Shown piece by piece: positions 34,021 to 45,900 of a stretch of DNA of 64,000 bases. How positions within the stretch are numbered: the stretch's first letter is position 1; each line of letters begins with the position of its first letter. Made by a program: the position numbers and the translations under genes. Under the pieces are notes generated by a model. It ran no database searches. It saw only the letters and a list, made by a program, of their open reading frames with translations, and was not told the origin of the DNA. This DNA is from Cherax quadricarinatus (lineage: Eukaryota > Arthropoda > Malacostraca > Decapoda > Parastacidae). The stretch is taken from contig NC_091298.1 of NCBI RefSeq assembly GCF_038502225.1, positions 46,116,318 through 46,180,317 on the forward strand, in the 5' to 3' direction.

Positions 34021-34479
34021 ATCCAACTGTATATATTTCTATACGGATTAACATAGGAGCTAATGTGACCACAAAAAAAAGTGTTTATGAATGTGTTTCA
34101 CATCTGTACAACACCGATAATATCTTACTCATCGGCTGTGAAAGACCTTGAGCTAGATCTCATCACTGCTGCGCGGGTGTTAGATTCCTCCAGGAAAATG
34201 CATGATGATCTAGTGGGAAGAATCTGTCAGTTTTACAACTGGTTTGCTACACCTAAAACTGGAAGGCTCTTATCACTAAATTTCTTTTTTAACCTGTGTA
34301 AATTTTTCATAGTTGTCCCTGCTTCTGGGACGGATGGTTTTCTTTGTTTACCTCTCGCAATACTCTGTCTTGTGCAGCCTTACAAATCTGGCTTGTCAGA
34401 CACTGCAAGATACTGCAACAGACACTGCAACATCATGGAATCTTGGTTCAGAGGACATCTACATAACCATCTTCACGAC
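34021..34479. other. Unique region, no supported gene
   Basis: Holds a plus-strand open frame of 133 codons (34081-34482) with no recognisable domain, preceded by an A8 run. Composition and flanks suggest it belongs to the transposon-rich block, possibly the body of the Penelope-like element to its right. I see no splice or start evidence for a gene. Confidence 0.4.
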
Positions 34480-34930
34480 TAATACTACTACCATTACCAC
34501 CACTAACCCATCCCTCGGGTAGGACCTACTTTCACTGGTTAATCCCGCCTAGCAGTGACTATGCCCTCGTCTGCTACCCGTCCCTTTCCACCTGACGCCA
34601 GTATATAAGCGCCAGCACTGTACTCCAGATTCTTCACGACTATGGTGATCTTCACATCATTTCCAAGGCTGAGGGACTGATTACCTCATCTTTTATATAC
34701 AGTTCTTACCTTCCAGTTATGGCCTTGAATTTGTATTGATAAAGTCACTGGATAGCGAAACGACCAAAATAAAAATATCCAGATGTTGCACAAGTGTCTA
34801 TTTTTATCTAAATTCCCTTGGATTACAAGGAGGATTTGGATGGGTGAAAATAATAATGGAGAGAGAAACGTTGCCACAATAAAAATGTTACATTAGTTGC
34901 AATTGTGTCCGTGTACTACTTTACATTCTG
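34480..34930 (+). mobile_element. Penelope-like element terminal region
   Basis: Plus-strand sequence with TATATAAGCGCC (34602-34613), a TTCACGACTATGGTGATCTT block, and two tails ending in GAAACG...AATAAA followed by TTGCAC/TTGCAA-GTGTC (34755-34802 and 34863-34905). The string TTGATAAAGTCACTGGATAG then CGAAACG fits the layout of the hammerhead ribozyme found in Penelope-like element terminal repeats, but with core substitutions. Assignment rests on remembered features of arthropod Penelope-like ends; no reverse transcriptase or GIY-YIG endonuclease is present. Confidence 0.55.
34602..34613 (+). promoter_or_regulatory. TATA-like box of the Penelope-like terminal repeat
   Basis: TATATAAGCGCC upstream of the conserved CAGCACTGTACTCCAG block. 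It is the best TATA match in the unique sequence of this region. Probably a remnant element promoter rather than a cellular one. Confidence 0.35.
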
Positions 34931-34959
34931 TCGGTAATTCTACCAACATTATTACACTT

Positions 34960-36265
34960 CAGGAAGGAGCACGGCATCTGGCCTAGTAGCACAAGCTAGT
35001 CAGGTCCAACTCACACCCACTCATGTATTTATCTAACCTATTTTTAGAACTACACAACGTCTTAACTCTATGATGGTACTCGGGAGTTTGTTCCACTCAT
35101 CCACAACTCTATTACCAAACCAGTGCTTTCCTATATCCTTCTTGAATCTGATTTTTTCCAACTTAAAACCGTTGCTGCGAGTCCTGTCTTGGCTAGATAT
35201 TTTTAGTACGCTATTTACATCCCTTTATTAATTCTTGTTTTCCATTTATACACCTCAATCATATCCCCCACTCCACGTGGACGTGTCAGCGGATGGGTCT
35301 ATGAAAGATGAGGTGAATCATAGAATTGATGAGGGAAAAAGAGTGAGTGGTGCACTTAGGAGTCTGTGGAGACAGAGAACTTTGTCCTTGGAGGCAAAGA
35401 GGGGAATGTATGAGAGTATAGTTTTACCAACGCTCTTATATGGGTGTGAAGCATGGGTGATGAATGTTGCAGCGAGGAGAAGGCTGGAGGCAGTGGAGAT
35501 GTCATGTCTGAGGGCAATGTGTGGTGTGAATATAATGCAGAGAATTCGTAGTTTGGAAGTTAGGAGGAGGTGCGGGATTACCAAAACTGTTGTCCAGAGG
35601 GCTGAGGAAGGGTTGTTGAGGTGGTTCGGACATGTAGAGAGAATGGAGCGAAACAGAATAACTTCAAGAGTGTATCAGTCTGTAGTGGAAGGAAGGCGGG
35701 GGTAGGGGTCGGCCTAGGAAGGGTTGGAGGGAGGGGGTAAAGGAGGTTTTGTGTGCGAGGGGCTTGGACTTCCAGCAGGCATGCGTGAGCGTGTTTGATA
35801 GGAGTGAATGGAGACAAATGGTTTTTAATACTTGACGTGCTGTTGGAGTGTGAGCAAAGTAACATTTATGAAGGGATTCAGGGAATCCGGCAGGCCGGAC
35901 TTGAGTCCTGGAGATGGGAAGTACAGTGCCTGCACTCTGAAGGAGGGGTGTTAATGTTGCAGTTTAAAAACTGTAGTGTAAAGCACCCTTCTGGCAAGAC
36001 AGTGATGGAGTGAATGATGGTGAAAGTTTTTCTTTTTCGGGCCACCCTGCCTTGGTGGGAATCGGCCAGTGTGATAATAAAAAAAAAAAAAAAAAAAATA
36101 ATCATATCCCCCCTAATTCTACGCCTTTCTAGAGAGTGCAGATTCAGGGACCTCAGTCTATCCTCATAGGGAAGATTTCTGATACATGGGATCAACTTTG
36201 TCATCCTCCTTTGTACGTTTTCCGGGGTATTTATATCCATTCTGTAATACGGTGACCAAAACTGC
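34960..36265 (-). mobile_element. CR1-like LINE 3' fragment, interrupted by an RTE insertion
   Basis: Minus-strand C-terminal part of a LINE reverse transcriptase. Right of the nested insert: NVQRRMTKLIPCIRNLPYED and LRSLNLHSLERRRIRGDMI (36240-36113). Left of it the frame resumes EVYKWKTRINKGM, then a one-base frameshift, NSVLKISSQDRTRSNGFKLE and KIRFKKDIGKHWFGNRVVDEW. Joining at the insertion restores the conserved RGDMIEVYK string. It belongs to the same family as the LINE at 47878-50370, which carries RFKKDIGKYWF. Confidence 0.85.
35270..36099 (+). mobile_element. RTE-like LINE, 5'-truncated, nested, with target duplication
   Basis: Plus-strand insertion of about 830 bp. It codes the C-terminal part of an RTE-type polyprotein: DVSADGSMKDEVNHRIDEGK, SLEAKRGMYESIVLPTLLYG, CEAWVMNVAARRRLEAVEMS, GLLRWFGHVERMERNRI. 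A one-base frameshift in a G-run near 35700 precedes RGRPRKGWREGVKEVL and the stop at about 35834. The 3' UTR includes TTTTTCGGGCCACCCTGCCT and ends in an A-run (36079-36098). AATCATATCCCCC occurs at 35257-35269 and 36100-36112, a 13-bp target-site duplication. Truncation and poly(A) fit target-primed reverse transcription. Confidence 0.9.
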
Positions 36266-37384
36266 GTTTGTGATCAGTGAACCACCTCTGCGTTCAGTGA
36301 ACCACCTCTGTGTTCAGTGACCACCTCTGTGTTCAGTGAACCACCTCTGTGTTCAGTGAACCACCTCTGTGTTCAGTGAACCACTTCTGTGTTCAGTGAA
36401 CCACGTCTGTGTTCAGTGAACCACCTCTGTGTTCAGTGAACCACCTCTGTGTTCAGTGAACCACCTCTGTGTTCAGTGAACCACCTCTGTGTTCAGTGAA
36501 CCACCTCTGTGTTCAGTGAACCACCTCTGTGTTCAGTGAACCACCTCTGTGTTCAGTGAACCACCTCTGTGTTCAGTGAACCACCTCTGGGTTCAGTGAA
36601 CCACCTCTGTGTTCAGTGAACCACCTCTGTGTTCAGTGAACCACCTCCGTGTTCAGTGAACCACCTCCGTGTTCAGTGAACCACCTCCGTGTTCAGTGAA
36701 CCACCTCCGTGTTCAGTGAACCACCTCTGTGTTCAGTGAACCACCTCTGTGTTCAGTGAACCACCTCTGTGTTCAGTGAACCACCTCTGTGTTCAGTGAA
36801 CCACCTCTGTGTTCAGTGAACCACCTCTGTGTTCAGTGAACCACCTCTGTGTTCAGTGAACCACCTCTGTGTTCAGTGAACCACCTCTGTGTTCAGTGAA
36901 CCACCTCTGTGTTCAGTGAACCACCTCTGGGTTCAGTGAACCACCTCTGTGTTCAGTGAACCACCTCTGTGTTCAGTGAACCACCTCCGTGTTCAGTGAA
37001 CCACCTCCGTGTTCAGTGAACCACCTCCGTGTTCAGTGAACCACCTCCGTGTTCAGTGAACCACCTCTGTGTTCAGTGAACCACCTCTGTGTTCAGTGAA
37101 CCACGTCTGTGTTCAGTGAACCACCTCTGTGTTCAGTGAACCACCTCTGTGTTCAGTGAACCACCTCTGTGTTCAGTGAACCACCTCTGTGTTCAGTGAA
37201 CCACCTCTGTGTTCAGTGAACCACCTCTGTGTTCAGTGAACCACCTCTGTGTTCAGTGAACCACCTCTGTGTTCAGTGAACCACCTCTGTGTTCAGTGAA
37301 CCACCTCTGTGTTCAGTGAACCACCTCTGTGTTCAGTGAACCACCTCTGTGTTCAGTGAACCACCTCTGTGTTCAGTGAACCAC
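36266..37384. repeat. 20-bp minisatellite, about 56 units
   Basis: Unit GTTCAGTGAACCACCTCTGT, extremely uniform. Variants mark a 340-bp higher-order block: CTCTGGG at 36590 and 36930, and a run of four CCTCCGT units at 36641-36701 and again at 36981-37041. It starts at the end of the CR1-like LINE fragment, whose own sequence (AAACTGCGTTTGTGATCAGT) grades into the first unit. Confidence 0.97.
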
Positions 37385-37460
37385 GTCATCAGTCTACAGA
37401 TCAAAGGTTCTAATGATCTTTTTAAGACTGAGACGTAAAACACCGCCAACATCTCCACAG
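37385..37460. other. Short unique spacer
   Basis: About 75 bp between two arrays, ending CATCTCCACAG, an acceptor-like string on the plus strand directly before the 33-bp array. No exon recognised. Confidence 0.5.
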
Positions 37461-40243
37461 TTGTTGACGTAACCCTGACTCTGGTTGACACAGTTGTTGA
37501 CGTAACCCTGACTCTGGTTGACACAGTTGCTGACGTAACCCTGACTCTGGTTGACACAGTTGTTGACGTAACCCTGACTCTGGTTGACACAGTTGCTGAC
37601 GTAACCCTGACTCTGGTTGACACAGTTGCTGACGTAACCCTGACTCTGGTTGACACAGTTGCTGACGTAACCCTGACTCTGGTTGACACAGTTGCTGACG
37701 TAACCCTGACTCTGGTTGACACAGTTGCTGACGTAACCCTGACTCTGGTTGACACAGTTGCTGACGTAACCCTGACTCTGGTTGACACAGTTGATGACGT
37801 AACCCTGACTCTGGTTGACACAGTTGCTGACGTAACCCTGACTCTGGTTGACACAGTTGTTGACGTAACCCTGACTCTGGTTGACACAGTTGCTGACGTA
37901 ACCCTGACTCTGGTTGACACAGTTGCTGACGTAACCCTGACTCTGGTTGACACAGTTGCTGACGTAACCCTGACTCTGGTTGACACAGTTGCTGACGTAA
38001 CCCTGACTCTGGTTGACACAGTTGCTGACGTAACCCTGACTCTGGTTGACACAGTTGCTGACGTAACCCTGACTCTGGTTGACACAGTTGCTGACGTAAC
38101 CCTGACTCTGGTTGACACAGTTGATGACGTAACCCTGACTCTGGTTGACACAGTTGCTGACGTAACCCTGACTCTGGTTGACACAGTTGTTGACGTAACC
38201 CTGACTCTGGTTGACACAGTTGCTGACGTAACCCTGACTCTGGTTGACACAGTTGCTGACGTAACCCTGACTCTGGTTGACACAGTTGCTGACGTAACCC
38301 TGACTCTGGTTGACACAGTTGCTGACGTAACCCTGACTCTGGTTGACACAGTTGCTGACGTAACCCTGACTCTGGTTGACACAGTTGCTGACGTAACCCT
38401 GACTCTGGTTGACACAGTTGATGACGTAACCCTGACTCTGGTTGACACAGTTGCTGACGTAACCCTGACTCTGGTTGACACAGTTGTTGACGTAACCCTG
38501 ACTCTGGTTGACACAGTTGCTGACGTAACCCTGACTCTGGTTGACACAGTTGCTGACGTAACCCTGACTCTGGTTGACACAGTTGCTGACGTAACCCTGA
38601 CTCTGGTTGACACAGTTGCTGACGTAACCCTGACTCTGGTTGACACAATTGCTGACGTAACCTTGACTCTGGTTGACACAGTTGCTGACGTAACCCTGAC
38701 TCTGGTTGACACAGTTGATGACGTAACCCTGACTCTGGTTGACACAGTTGCTGACGTAACCCTGACTCTGGTTGACACAGTTGTTGACGTAACCCTGACT
38801 CTGGTTGACACAGTTGCTGACGTAACCCTGACTCTGGTTGACACAGTTGCTGACGTAACCCTGACTCTGGTTGACACAGTTGCTGACGTAACCCTGACTC
38901 TGGTTGACACAGTTGCTGACGTAACCCTGACTCTGGTTGACACAGTTGCTGACGTAACCCTGACTCTGGTTGACACAGTTGCTGACGTAACCCTGACTCT
39001 GGTTGACACAGTTGCTGACGTAACCCTGACTCTGGTTGACACAGTTGCTGACGTAACCCTGACTCTGGTTGACACAGTTGCTGACGTAACCCTGACTCTG
39101 GTTGACACAGTTGCTGACGTAACCCTGACTCTGGTTGACACAGTTGCTGACGTAACCCTGACTCTGGTTGACACAGTTGCTGACGTAACCCTGACTCTGG
39201 TTGACACAGTTGCTGACGTAACCCTGACTCTGGTTGACACAGTTGCTGACGTAACCCTGACTCTGGTTGACACAGTTGCTGACGTAACCCTGACTCTGGT
39301 TGACACAGTTGCTGACGTAACCCTGACTCTGGTTGACACAGTTGCTGACGTAACCCTGACTCTGGTTGACACAGTTGCTGACGTAACCCTGACTCTGGTT
39401 GACACAGTTGCTGACGTAACCCTGACTCTGGTTGACACAGTTGATGACGTAACCCTGACTCTGGTTGACACAGTTGCTGACGTAACCCTGACTCTGGTTG
39501 ACACAGTTGCTGACGTAACCCTGACTCTGGTTGACACAGTTGCTGACGTAACCCTGACTCTGGTTGACACAGTTGCTGACGTAACCTTGACTCTGGTTGA
39601 CACAGTTGCTGACGTAACCCTGACTCTGGTTGACACAGTTGCTGACGTAACCCTGACTCTGGTTGACACAGTTGCTGACGTAACCCTGACTCTGGTTGAC
39701 ACAGTTGCTGACGTAACCCTGACTCTGGTTGACACAGTTGCTGTCGTAACCCTGACTCTGGTTGACACAGTTGATGACGTAACCCTGACTCTGGTTGACA
39801 CAGTTGCTGACGTAACCCTGACTCTGGTTGACACAGTTGCTGACGTAACCCTGACTCTGGTTGACACAGTTGCTGACGTAACCCTGACTCTGGTTGACAC
39901 AGTTGCTGACGTAACCCTGACTCTGGTTGACACAGTTGCTGACGTAACCCTGACTCTGGTTGACACAGTTGCTGACGTAACCCTGACTCTGGTTGACACA
40001 GTTGCTGACGTAACTCTGACTCTGGTTGACACAGTTGCTGACGTAACCCTGACTCTGGTTGACACAGTTGCTGACGTAACCCTGACTCTGGTTGACACAG
40101 TTGCTGACGTAACCCTGACTCTGGTTGACACAGTTGCTGACGTAACCCTGACTCTGGTTGACACAGTTGCTGACGTAACCCTGACTCTGGTTGACACAGT
40201 TGCTGACGTAACCCTGACTCTGGTTGACACAGTTGCTGACGTA
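37461..40243. repeat. 33-bp minisatellite with TGACGTAA in each unit, about 84 units
   Basis: Core GACGTAACCCTGACTCTGGT followed by TGACACAGTTGCT. The unit is 11 codons, so one plus frame (TLVDTVADVTL) and all three minus frames (for example VRVTSATVSTR) stay open, giving apparent proteins of up to 980 residues with no start context or domain. Variant units TTGATGAC at 37791, 38121, 38418, 38715, 39441 and 39771 mark higher-order spacing of 297, 330 and 726 bp (9, 10 and 22 units). Confidence 0.97.
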
Positions 40244-40249
40244 ATGCTG

Positions 40250-40912
40250 ACGTAATGTTGAAATGATGCTATCATGTCAACACTTCATGATGCTATCATG
40301 TCAACACTTCATGATGCTATCCTCTCAATACTGCATGTTGCTATCATGTCAACACTGCATGATGCTATCATGTCAACATTGCATGATGCTATCATGTCAA
40401 CACTGCATGATGCTATCATGTCAACACTGCATGATGCTATCATGTCAACATTGCATGATGCTATCATGTCAACACTGCATGATGCTATCGTGTCAACACT
40501 TCATGATGCTATCATGTCAACACTTCATGATGCTATCTTGTCAATACTGCATGTTGCTATCATGTCAACACTGCATGATGCTATCATGTCAACACTGCAT
40601 GATGCTATAATGTCAACACTGAATGATGCTATCATGTCAACACTGCATGATGCTATCATGTCAACACTGCATGATGCTATCATGTCAACATTGCATGATG
40701 CTATCATGTCAACACTGCATGATGCTATCGTGTCAACACTTCATGATGCTATCATGTCAACACTGGATGATGCTATCATGTCAACACTTCATGATGCTAT
40801 CATGTCAACACTGCATGATGCTATCATGTCAACATTGCATGATGCTATCATGTCAACACTTCATGATGCTATCATGTCAACACTGCTTGATACTATCATG
40901 TCAACATGGACC
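40250..40912. repeat. 24-bp minisatellite, about 27 units
   Basis: Unit CATGATGCTATCATGTCAAC then ACTG. It joins the 33-bp array through GTAATGCTGACGTAATGTTG, a hybrid of both. A variant pair (CTCTCAATACTGCATGTTGC / CTTGTCAATACTGCATGTTG) at about 40322 and 40538 shows a 216-bp (9-unit) internal copy. Eight-residue open frames (MMLSCQHC) are by-products. Confidence 0.95.
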
Positions 40913-41170
40913 AGCATCTCTAAGACAAGTTTCTAGCATGACACGAAGAATTCAGATTGTCTTGGGGAAATGCAAAGCCCTACTCAGTACTAGGTGTACC
41001 AAATTACGTGGCCACTGAGTGTAAATACTTGCTTTTTCTATTGTAGCTCGAGACCTTCTGATGGCATTAAAATTTAACTGTTTACCAGTATAAAAATCAA
41101 AATTATGTGGAGAACCATTCCATCCTAAGATTCAACTTACAAATTACAATTCTTAATGAAAACTGTCATA
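40913..41170. other. Unique spacer
   Basis: About 260 bp, AT-leaning, between the 24-bp and 40-bp arrays. Checked on both strands for an Ig exon or LINE motif; none recognised. Confidence 0.5.
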
Positions 41171-42815
41171 CACACGTGTTGTACCACTCTACTGTCCTAC
41201 CATCACCATACACAAGTGTTGTACCACTCTACCGTCCTACCATCACCATACACAAGTGTTGTACCACTCTACTGTCCTACCATCACCATACACAAGTGTT
41301 GTACCACTCTACTGTCCTACCATCACCATACACAAGTGTTGTACCACTCTACTGTCCTACCATCACCATACACAAGTGTTGTACCACTCTACTGTCCTAC
41401 CATCACCATACACAAGTGTTGTACCACTCTACTGTCCTACCATCACCATACACAAGTGTTGTACCACTCTACTGTCCTACCATCACCATACACAAGTGTT
41501 GTTCCACTCTACTGTCCTACCATCACCATACACAAGTGTTGTACCACTCTACTGTCCTACCATCACCATACACAAGTGTTGTACCACTCTACTGTCCTAC
41601 CATCACCATACACAAGTGTTGTACCACTCTACTGTCCTACCATCACCATACACAAGTGTTGTTCCACTCAACTGTCCTACCATCACCATACACAAGTGTT
41701 GTACCACTCTACTGTCCTACCATCACCATACACAAGTGTTGTACCACTCTACTGTCCTACCATCACCATACACAAGTGTTGTACTACTCAACTGTCCTAC
41801 CATCACCATACACAAGTGTTGTACTACTCAACTGTCCTACCATCACCATACACAAGTGTTGTTCCACTCTACTGTCCTACCATCACCATACACAAGTGTT
41901 GTACCACTCTACCGTCCTACCATCACCATACACAAGTGTTGTACCACTCTACTGTCCTACCATCACCATACACAAGTGTTGTACCACTCTACCGTCCTAC
42001 CATCACCATACACAAGTGTTGTACCACTCTACTGTCCTACCATCACCATACACAAGTGTTGTACCACTCTACTGTCCTACCATCACCATACACAAGTGTT
42101 GTACTACTCAACTGTCCTACCATCACCATACACAAGTGTTGTACTACTCAACTGTCCTACCATCACCATACACAAGTGTTGTTCCACTCTACTGTCCTAC
42201 CATCACCATACACAAGTGTTGTACCACTCTACTGTCCTACCATCACCATACACAAGTGTTGTACCACTCTACCGTCCTACCATCACCATACACAAGTGTT
42301 GTACCACTCTACTGTCCTACCATCACCATACACAAGTGTTGTACCACTCTACTGTCCTACCATCACCATACACAAGTGTTGTTCCACTCTACTGTCCTAC
42401 CATCACCATACACAAGTGTTGTACCACTCTACCGTCCTACCATCACCATACACAAGTGTTGTACCACTCTACTGTCCTACCATCACCATACACAAGTGTT
42501 GTACCACTCTACTGTCCTACCATCACCATACACAAGTGTTGTACCACTCAACTGTCCTACCATCACCATACACAAGTGTTGTACTACTCAACTGTCCTAC
42601 CATCACCATACACAAGTGTTGTACTACTCAACTGTCCTACCATCACCATACACAAGTGTTGTACCACTCTACTGTCCTACCATCACCATACACAAGTGTT
42701 GTACCACTCAACTGTCCTACCATCACCATACACAGGTGTTCTACCACTCTACTGTCCTACCATCGCCATACACAGGTGTTCTACCACTCTACTGTCCTAC
42801 CATTACCATAAACAT
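41171..42815. repeat. 40-bp minisatellite, about 41 units
   Basis: Core TACCACTCTACTGTCCTACC followed by ATCACCATACACAAGTGTTG. Paired variant units GTACTACTCAACTG at 41781/41821, 42101/42141 and 42581/42621 give higher-order spacing of 320 and 480 bp (8 and 12 units). All three plus frames are open through the unit, producing spurious frames of more than 500 codons. Confidence 0.97.
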
Positions 42816-42939
42816 TTGCTGACTTCCAAACCTGTGGTAGTTGCTGTGTAGGTTTTGCGAAGTGTGTACACAGTAGTTCAGTCCCTTCTATTATAAACCA
42901 CAGATAATATGTCATCCCATTATCTACCAGGTATGTAGT
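42816..42939. other. Short unique spacer
   Basis: About 125 bp of unique sequence between two arrays; nothing recognised. Confidence 0.5.
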
Positions 42940-45900
42940 TCACTCAGTAGTGTCTTCACTTCTCCAGTGTGTGTCTGGTGTTCGTTGTAGTTCACTCAGT
43001 AGTGTCTTCACTTCTCCAGTGTGTGTCTGGTGTTCGTTGTAGTTCACTCAGTAGTGTCTTCACTTCTCCAGTGTGTGTCTGGTGTTCGTTGTAGTTCACT
43101 CAGTAGTGTCTTCACTTCTCCAGTGTGTGTCTGGTGTTCGTTGTAGTTCACTCAGTAGTGTCTTCACTTCTCCAGTGTGTGTCTGGTGTTCGTTGTAGTT
43201 CACTCAGTAGTGTCTTCACTTCTCCAGTGTGTGTCTGGTGTTCGTTGTAGTTCACTCAGTAGTGTCTTCACTTCTCCAGTGTGTGTCTGGTGTTCGTTGT
43301 AGTTCACTCAGTAGTGTCTTCACTTCTCCAGTGTTTGTCTGGTGTTCGTTGTAGTTCACTCAGTAGTGTCTTCACTTCTCCAGTGTGTGTCTGGTGTTCG
43401 TTGTAGTTCACTCAGTAGTGTCTTCACTTCTCCAGTGTTTGTCTGGTGTTCGTTGTAGTTCACTCAGTAGTGTCTTCACTTCTCCAGTGTGTGTCTGGTG
43501 TTCGTTGTAGTTCAATCAGTAGTGTCTTCACTTCTCCAGTGTTTGAATGTTCGATGTAGTTCACTCAGTAGTGTCTTCACTTCTCCAGTGTTTGAATGTT
43601 CGATGTAGTTCACTCAGTAGTGTCTTCACTTCTCCAGTGTTTGAATGTTCGATGTAGTTCACTCAGTAGTGTCTTCACTTCTCCAGTGTTTGAATGTTCG
43701 ATGTAGTTCACTCAGTAGTGTCTTCACTTCTCCAGTGTGTGTCTGGTGTTCGTTGTAGTTCACTCAGTAGTGTCTTCACTTCTCCAGTGTTTGAATGTTC
43801 GATGTAGTTCACTCAGTAGTGTCTTCACTTCTCCAGTGTTTGAATGTTCGATGTAGTTCACTCAGTAGTGTCTTCACTTCTCCAGTGTGTGTCTGGTGTT
43901 CGTTGTAGTTCACTCAGTAGTGTCTTCACTTCTCCAGTGTTTGAATGTTCGATGTAGTTCACTCAGTAGTGTCTTCACTTCTCCAGTGTGTGTCTGGTGT
44001 TCGATGTAGTTCACTCAGTAGTGTCTTCACTTCTCAAGTGTGTGTCTGGTGTTCGTTGTAGTTCACTCAGTAGTGTCTTCACTTCTCCAGTGTTTGAATG
44101 TTCGATGTAGTTCACTCAGTAGTGTCTTCACTTCTCCAGTGTGTGTCTGGTGTTCGATGTAGTTCACTCAGTAGTGTCTTCACTTCTCAAGTGTGTGTCT
44201 GGTGTTCGTTGTAGTTCACTCAGTAGTGTCTTCACTTCTCCAGTGTGTGTCTGGTGTTCGTTGTAGTTCACTCAGTAGTGTCTTCACTTCTCAAGTGTGT
44301 GTCTGGTGTTCGTTGTAGTTCACTCAGTAGTGTCTTCACTTCTCTAGTGTGTGTCTGGTGTTCGTTGTAGTTCACTCAGTAGTGTCTTCACTTCTCCAGT
44401 GTGTGTCTGGTGTTCGTTGTAGTTCACTCAGTAGTGTCTTCACTTCTCCAGTGTTTGAATGTTCGATGTAGTTCACTCAGTAGTGTCTTCACTTCTCCAG
44501 TGTTTGAATGTTCGTTGTAGTTCACTCAGTAGTGTCTTCACTTCTCCAGTGTTTGAATGTTCTTTGTAGTTCACTCAGTAGTGTCTTCACTTCTCCAGTG
44601 TGTGTCTGGTGTTCGTTGTAGTTCACTCAGTAGTGTCTTCACTTCTCCAGTGTGTGTCTGGTGTTCGTTGTAGTTCACTCAGTAGTGTCTTCACTTCTCC
44701 AGTGTTTGAATGTTCGTTGTAGTTCACTCAGTAGTGTCTTCACTTCTCCAGTGTGTGTCTGGTGTTCGTTGTAGTTCACTCAGTAGTGTCTTCACTTCTC
44801 CAGTGTGTGTCTGGTGTTCGTTGTAGTTTACTCAGTAGTGTCTTCACTTCTCCAGTGTGTGTCTGGTGTTCGTTGTAGTTCACTCAGTAGTGTCTTCACT
44901 TCTCAAGTGTGTGTCTGGTGTTCGTTGTAGTTCACTCAGTAGTGTCTTCACTTCTCCAGTGTGTGTCTGGTGTTCGTTGTAGTTCACTCAGTAGTGTCTT
45001 CACTTCTCAAGTGTGTGTCTGGTGTTCGTTGTAGTTCACTCAGTAGTGTCTTCACTTCTCTAGTGTGTGTCTGGTGTTCGTTGTAGTTCACTCAGTAGTG
45101 TCTTCACTTCTCCAGTGTGTGTCTGGTGTTCGTTGTAGTTCACTCAGTAGTGTCTTCACTTCTCCAGTGTTTGAATATTCGTTGTAGTTCACTCAGTAGT
45201 GTCTTCACTTCTCCAGTGTTTGAATATTCGTTGTAGTTCACTCAGTAGTGTCTTCACTTCTCCAGTGTTTGAATATTCGTTGTAGTTCACTCAGTAGTGT
45301 CTTCACTTCTCCAGTGTGTGTCTGGTGTTCGTTGTAGTTCACTCAGTAGTGTCTTCACTTCTCCAGTGTGTGTCTGGTGTTCGTTGTAGTTCACTCAGTA
45401 GTGTCTTCACTTCTCCAGTGTTTGAATGTTCGTTGTAGTTCACTCAGTAGTGTCTTCACTTCTCCAGTGTGTGTCTGGTGTTCGTTGTAGTTCACTCAGT
45501 AGTGTCTTCACTTCTCCAGTGTGTGTCTGGTGTTCGTTGTAGTTCACTCAGTAGTGTCTTCACTTCTCCAGTGTGTGTCTGGTGTTCGTTGTAGTTCACT
45601 CAGTAGTGTCTTCACTTCTCCAGTGTGTGTCTGGTGTTCGTTGTAGTTCACTCAGTAGTGTCTTCACTTCTCCAGTGTGTGTCTGGTGTTCGTTGTAGTT
45701 CAGTCAGTAGTGTCTTCACTTCTCCAGTGTTTGAATGTTCGTTGTAGTTCACTCAGTAGTGTCTTCACTTCTCCAGTGTGTGTCTGGTGTTCGTTGTAGT
45801 TCACTCAGTAGTGTCTTCACTTCTCCAGTGTGTGTCTGGTGTTCGTTGTAGTTCAGTCAGTAGTGTCTTTACTTCTCCAGTGTTTGAATGTTCGATGTAG

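Noticed and set aside
34081..34482. 133-codon plus-strand frame as a gene
   Set aside because: No domain, no homologue I recognise, sits beside Penelope-like terminal sequence; treated as unassigned.
36266..37384. CRISPR-like regular repeats
   Set aside because: Direct tandem units with no unique spacers, no cas genes, eukaryotic context; the same holds for all arrays in this window.
37333..40275. 980-codon frame VRVTSATVSTR repeat and overlapping plus-strand TLVDTVADVTL frame
   Set aside because: A 33-bp unit keeps four frames open at once; both strands cannot be coding and no non-repeat domain is attached.
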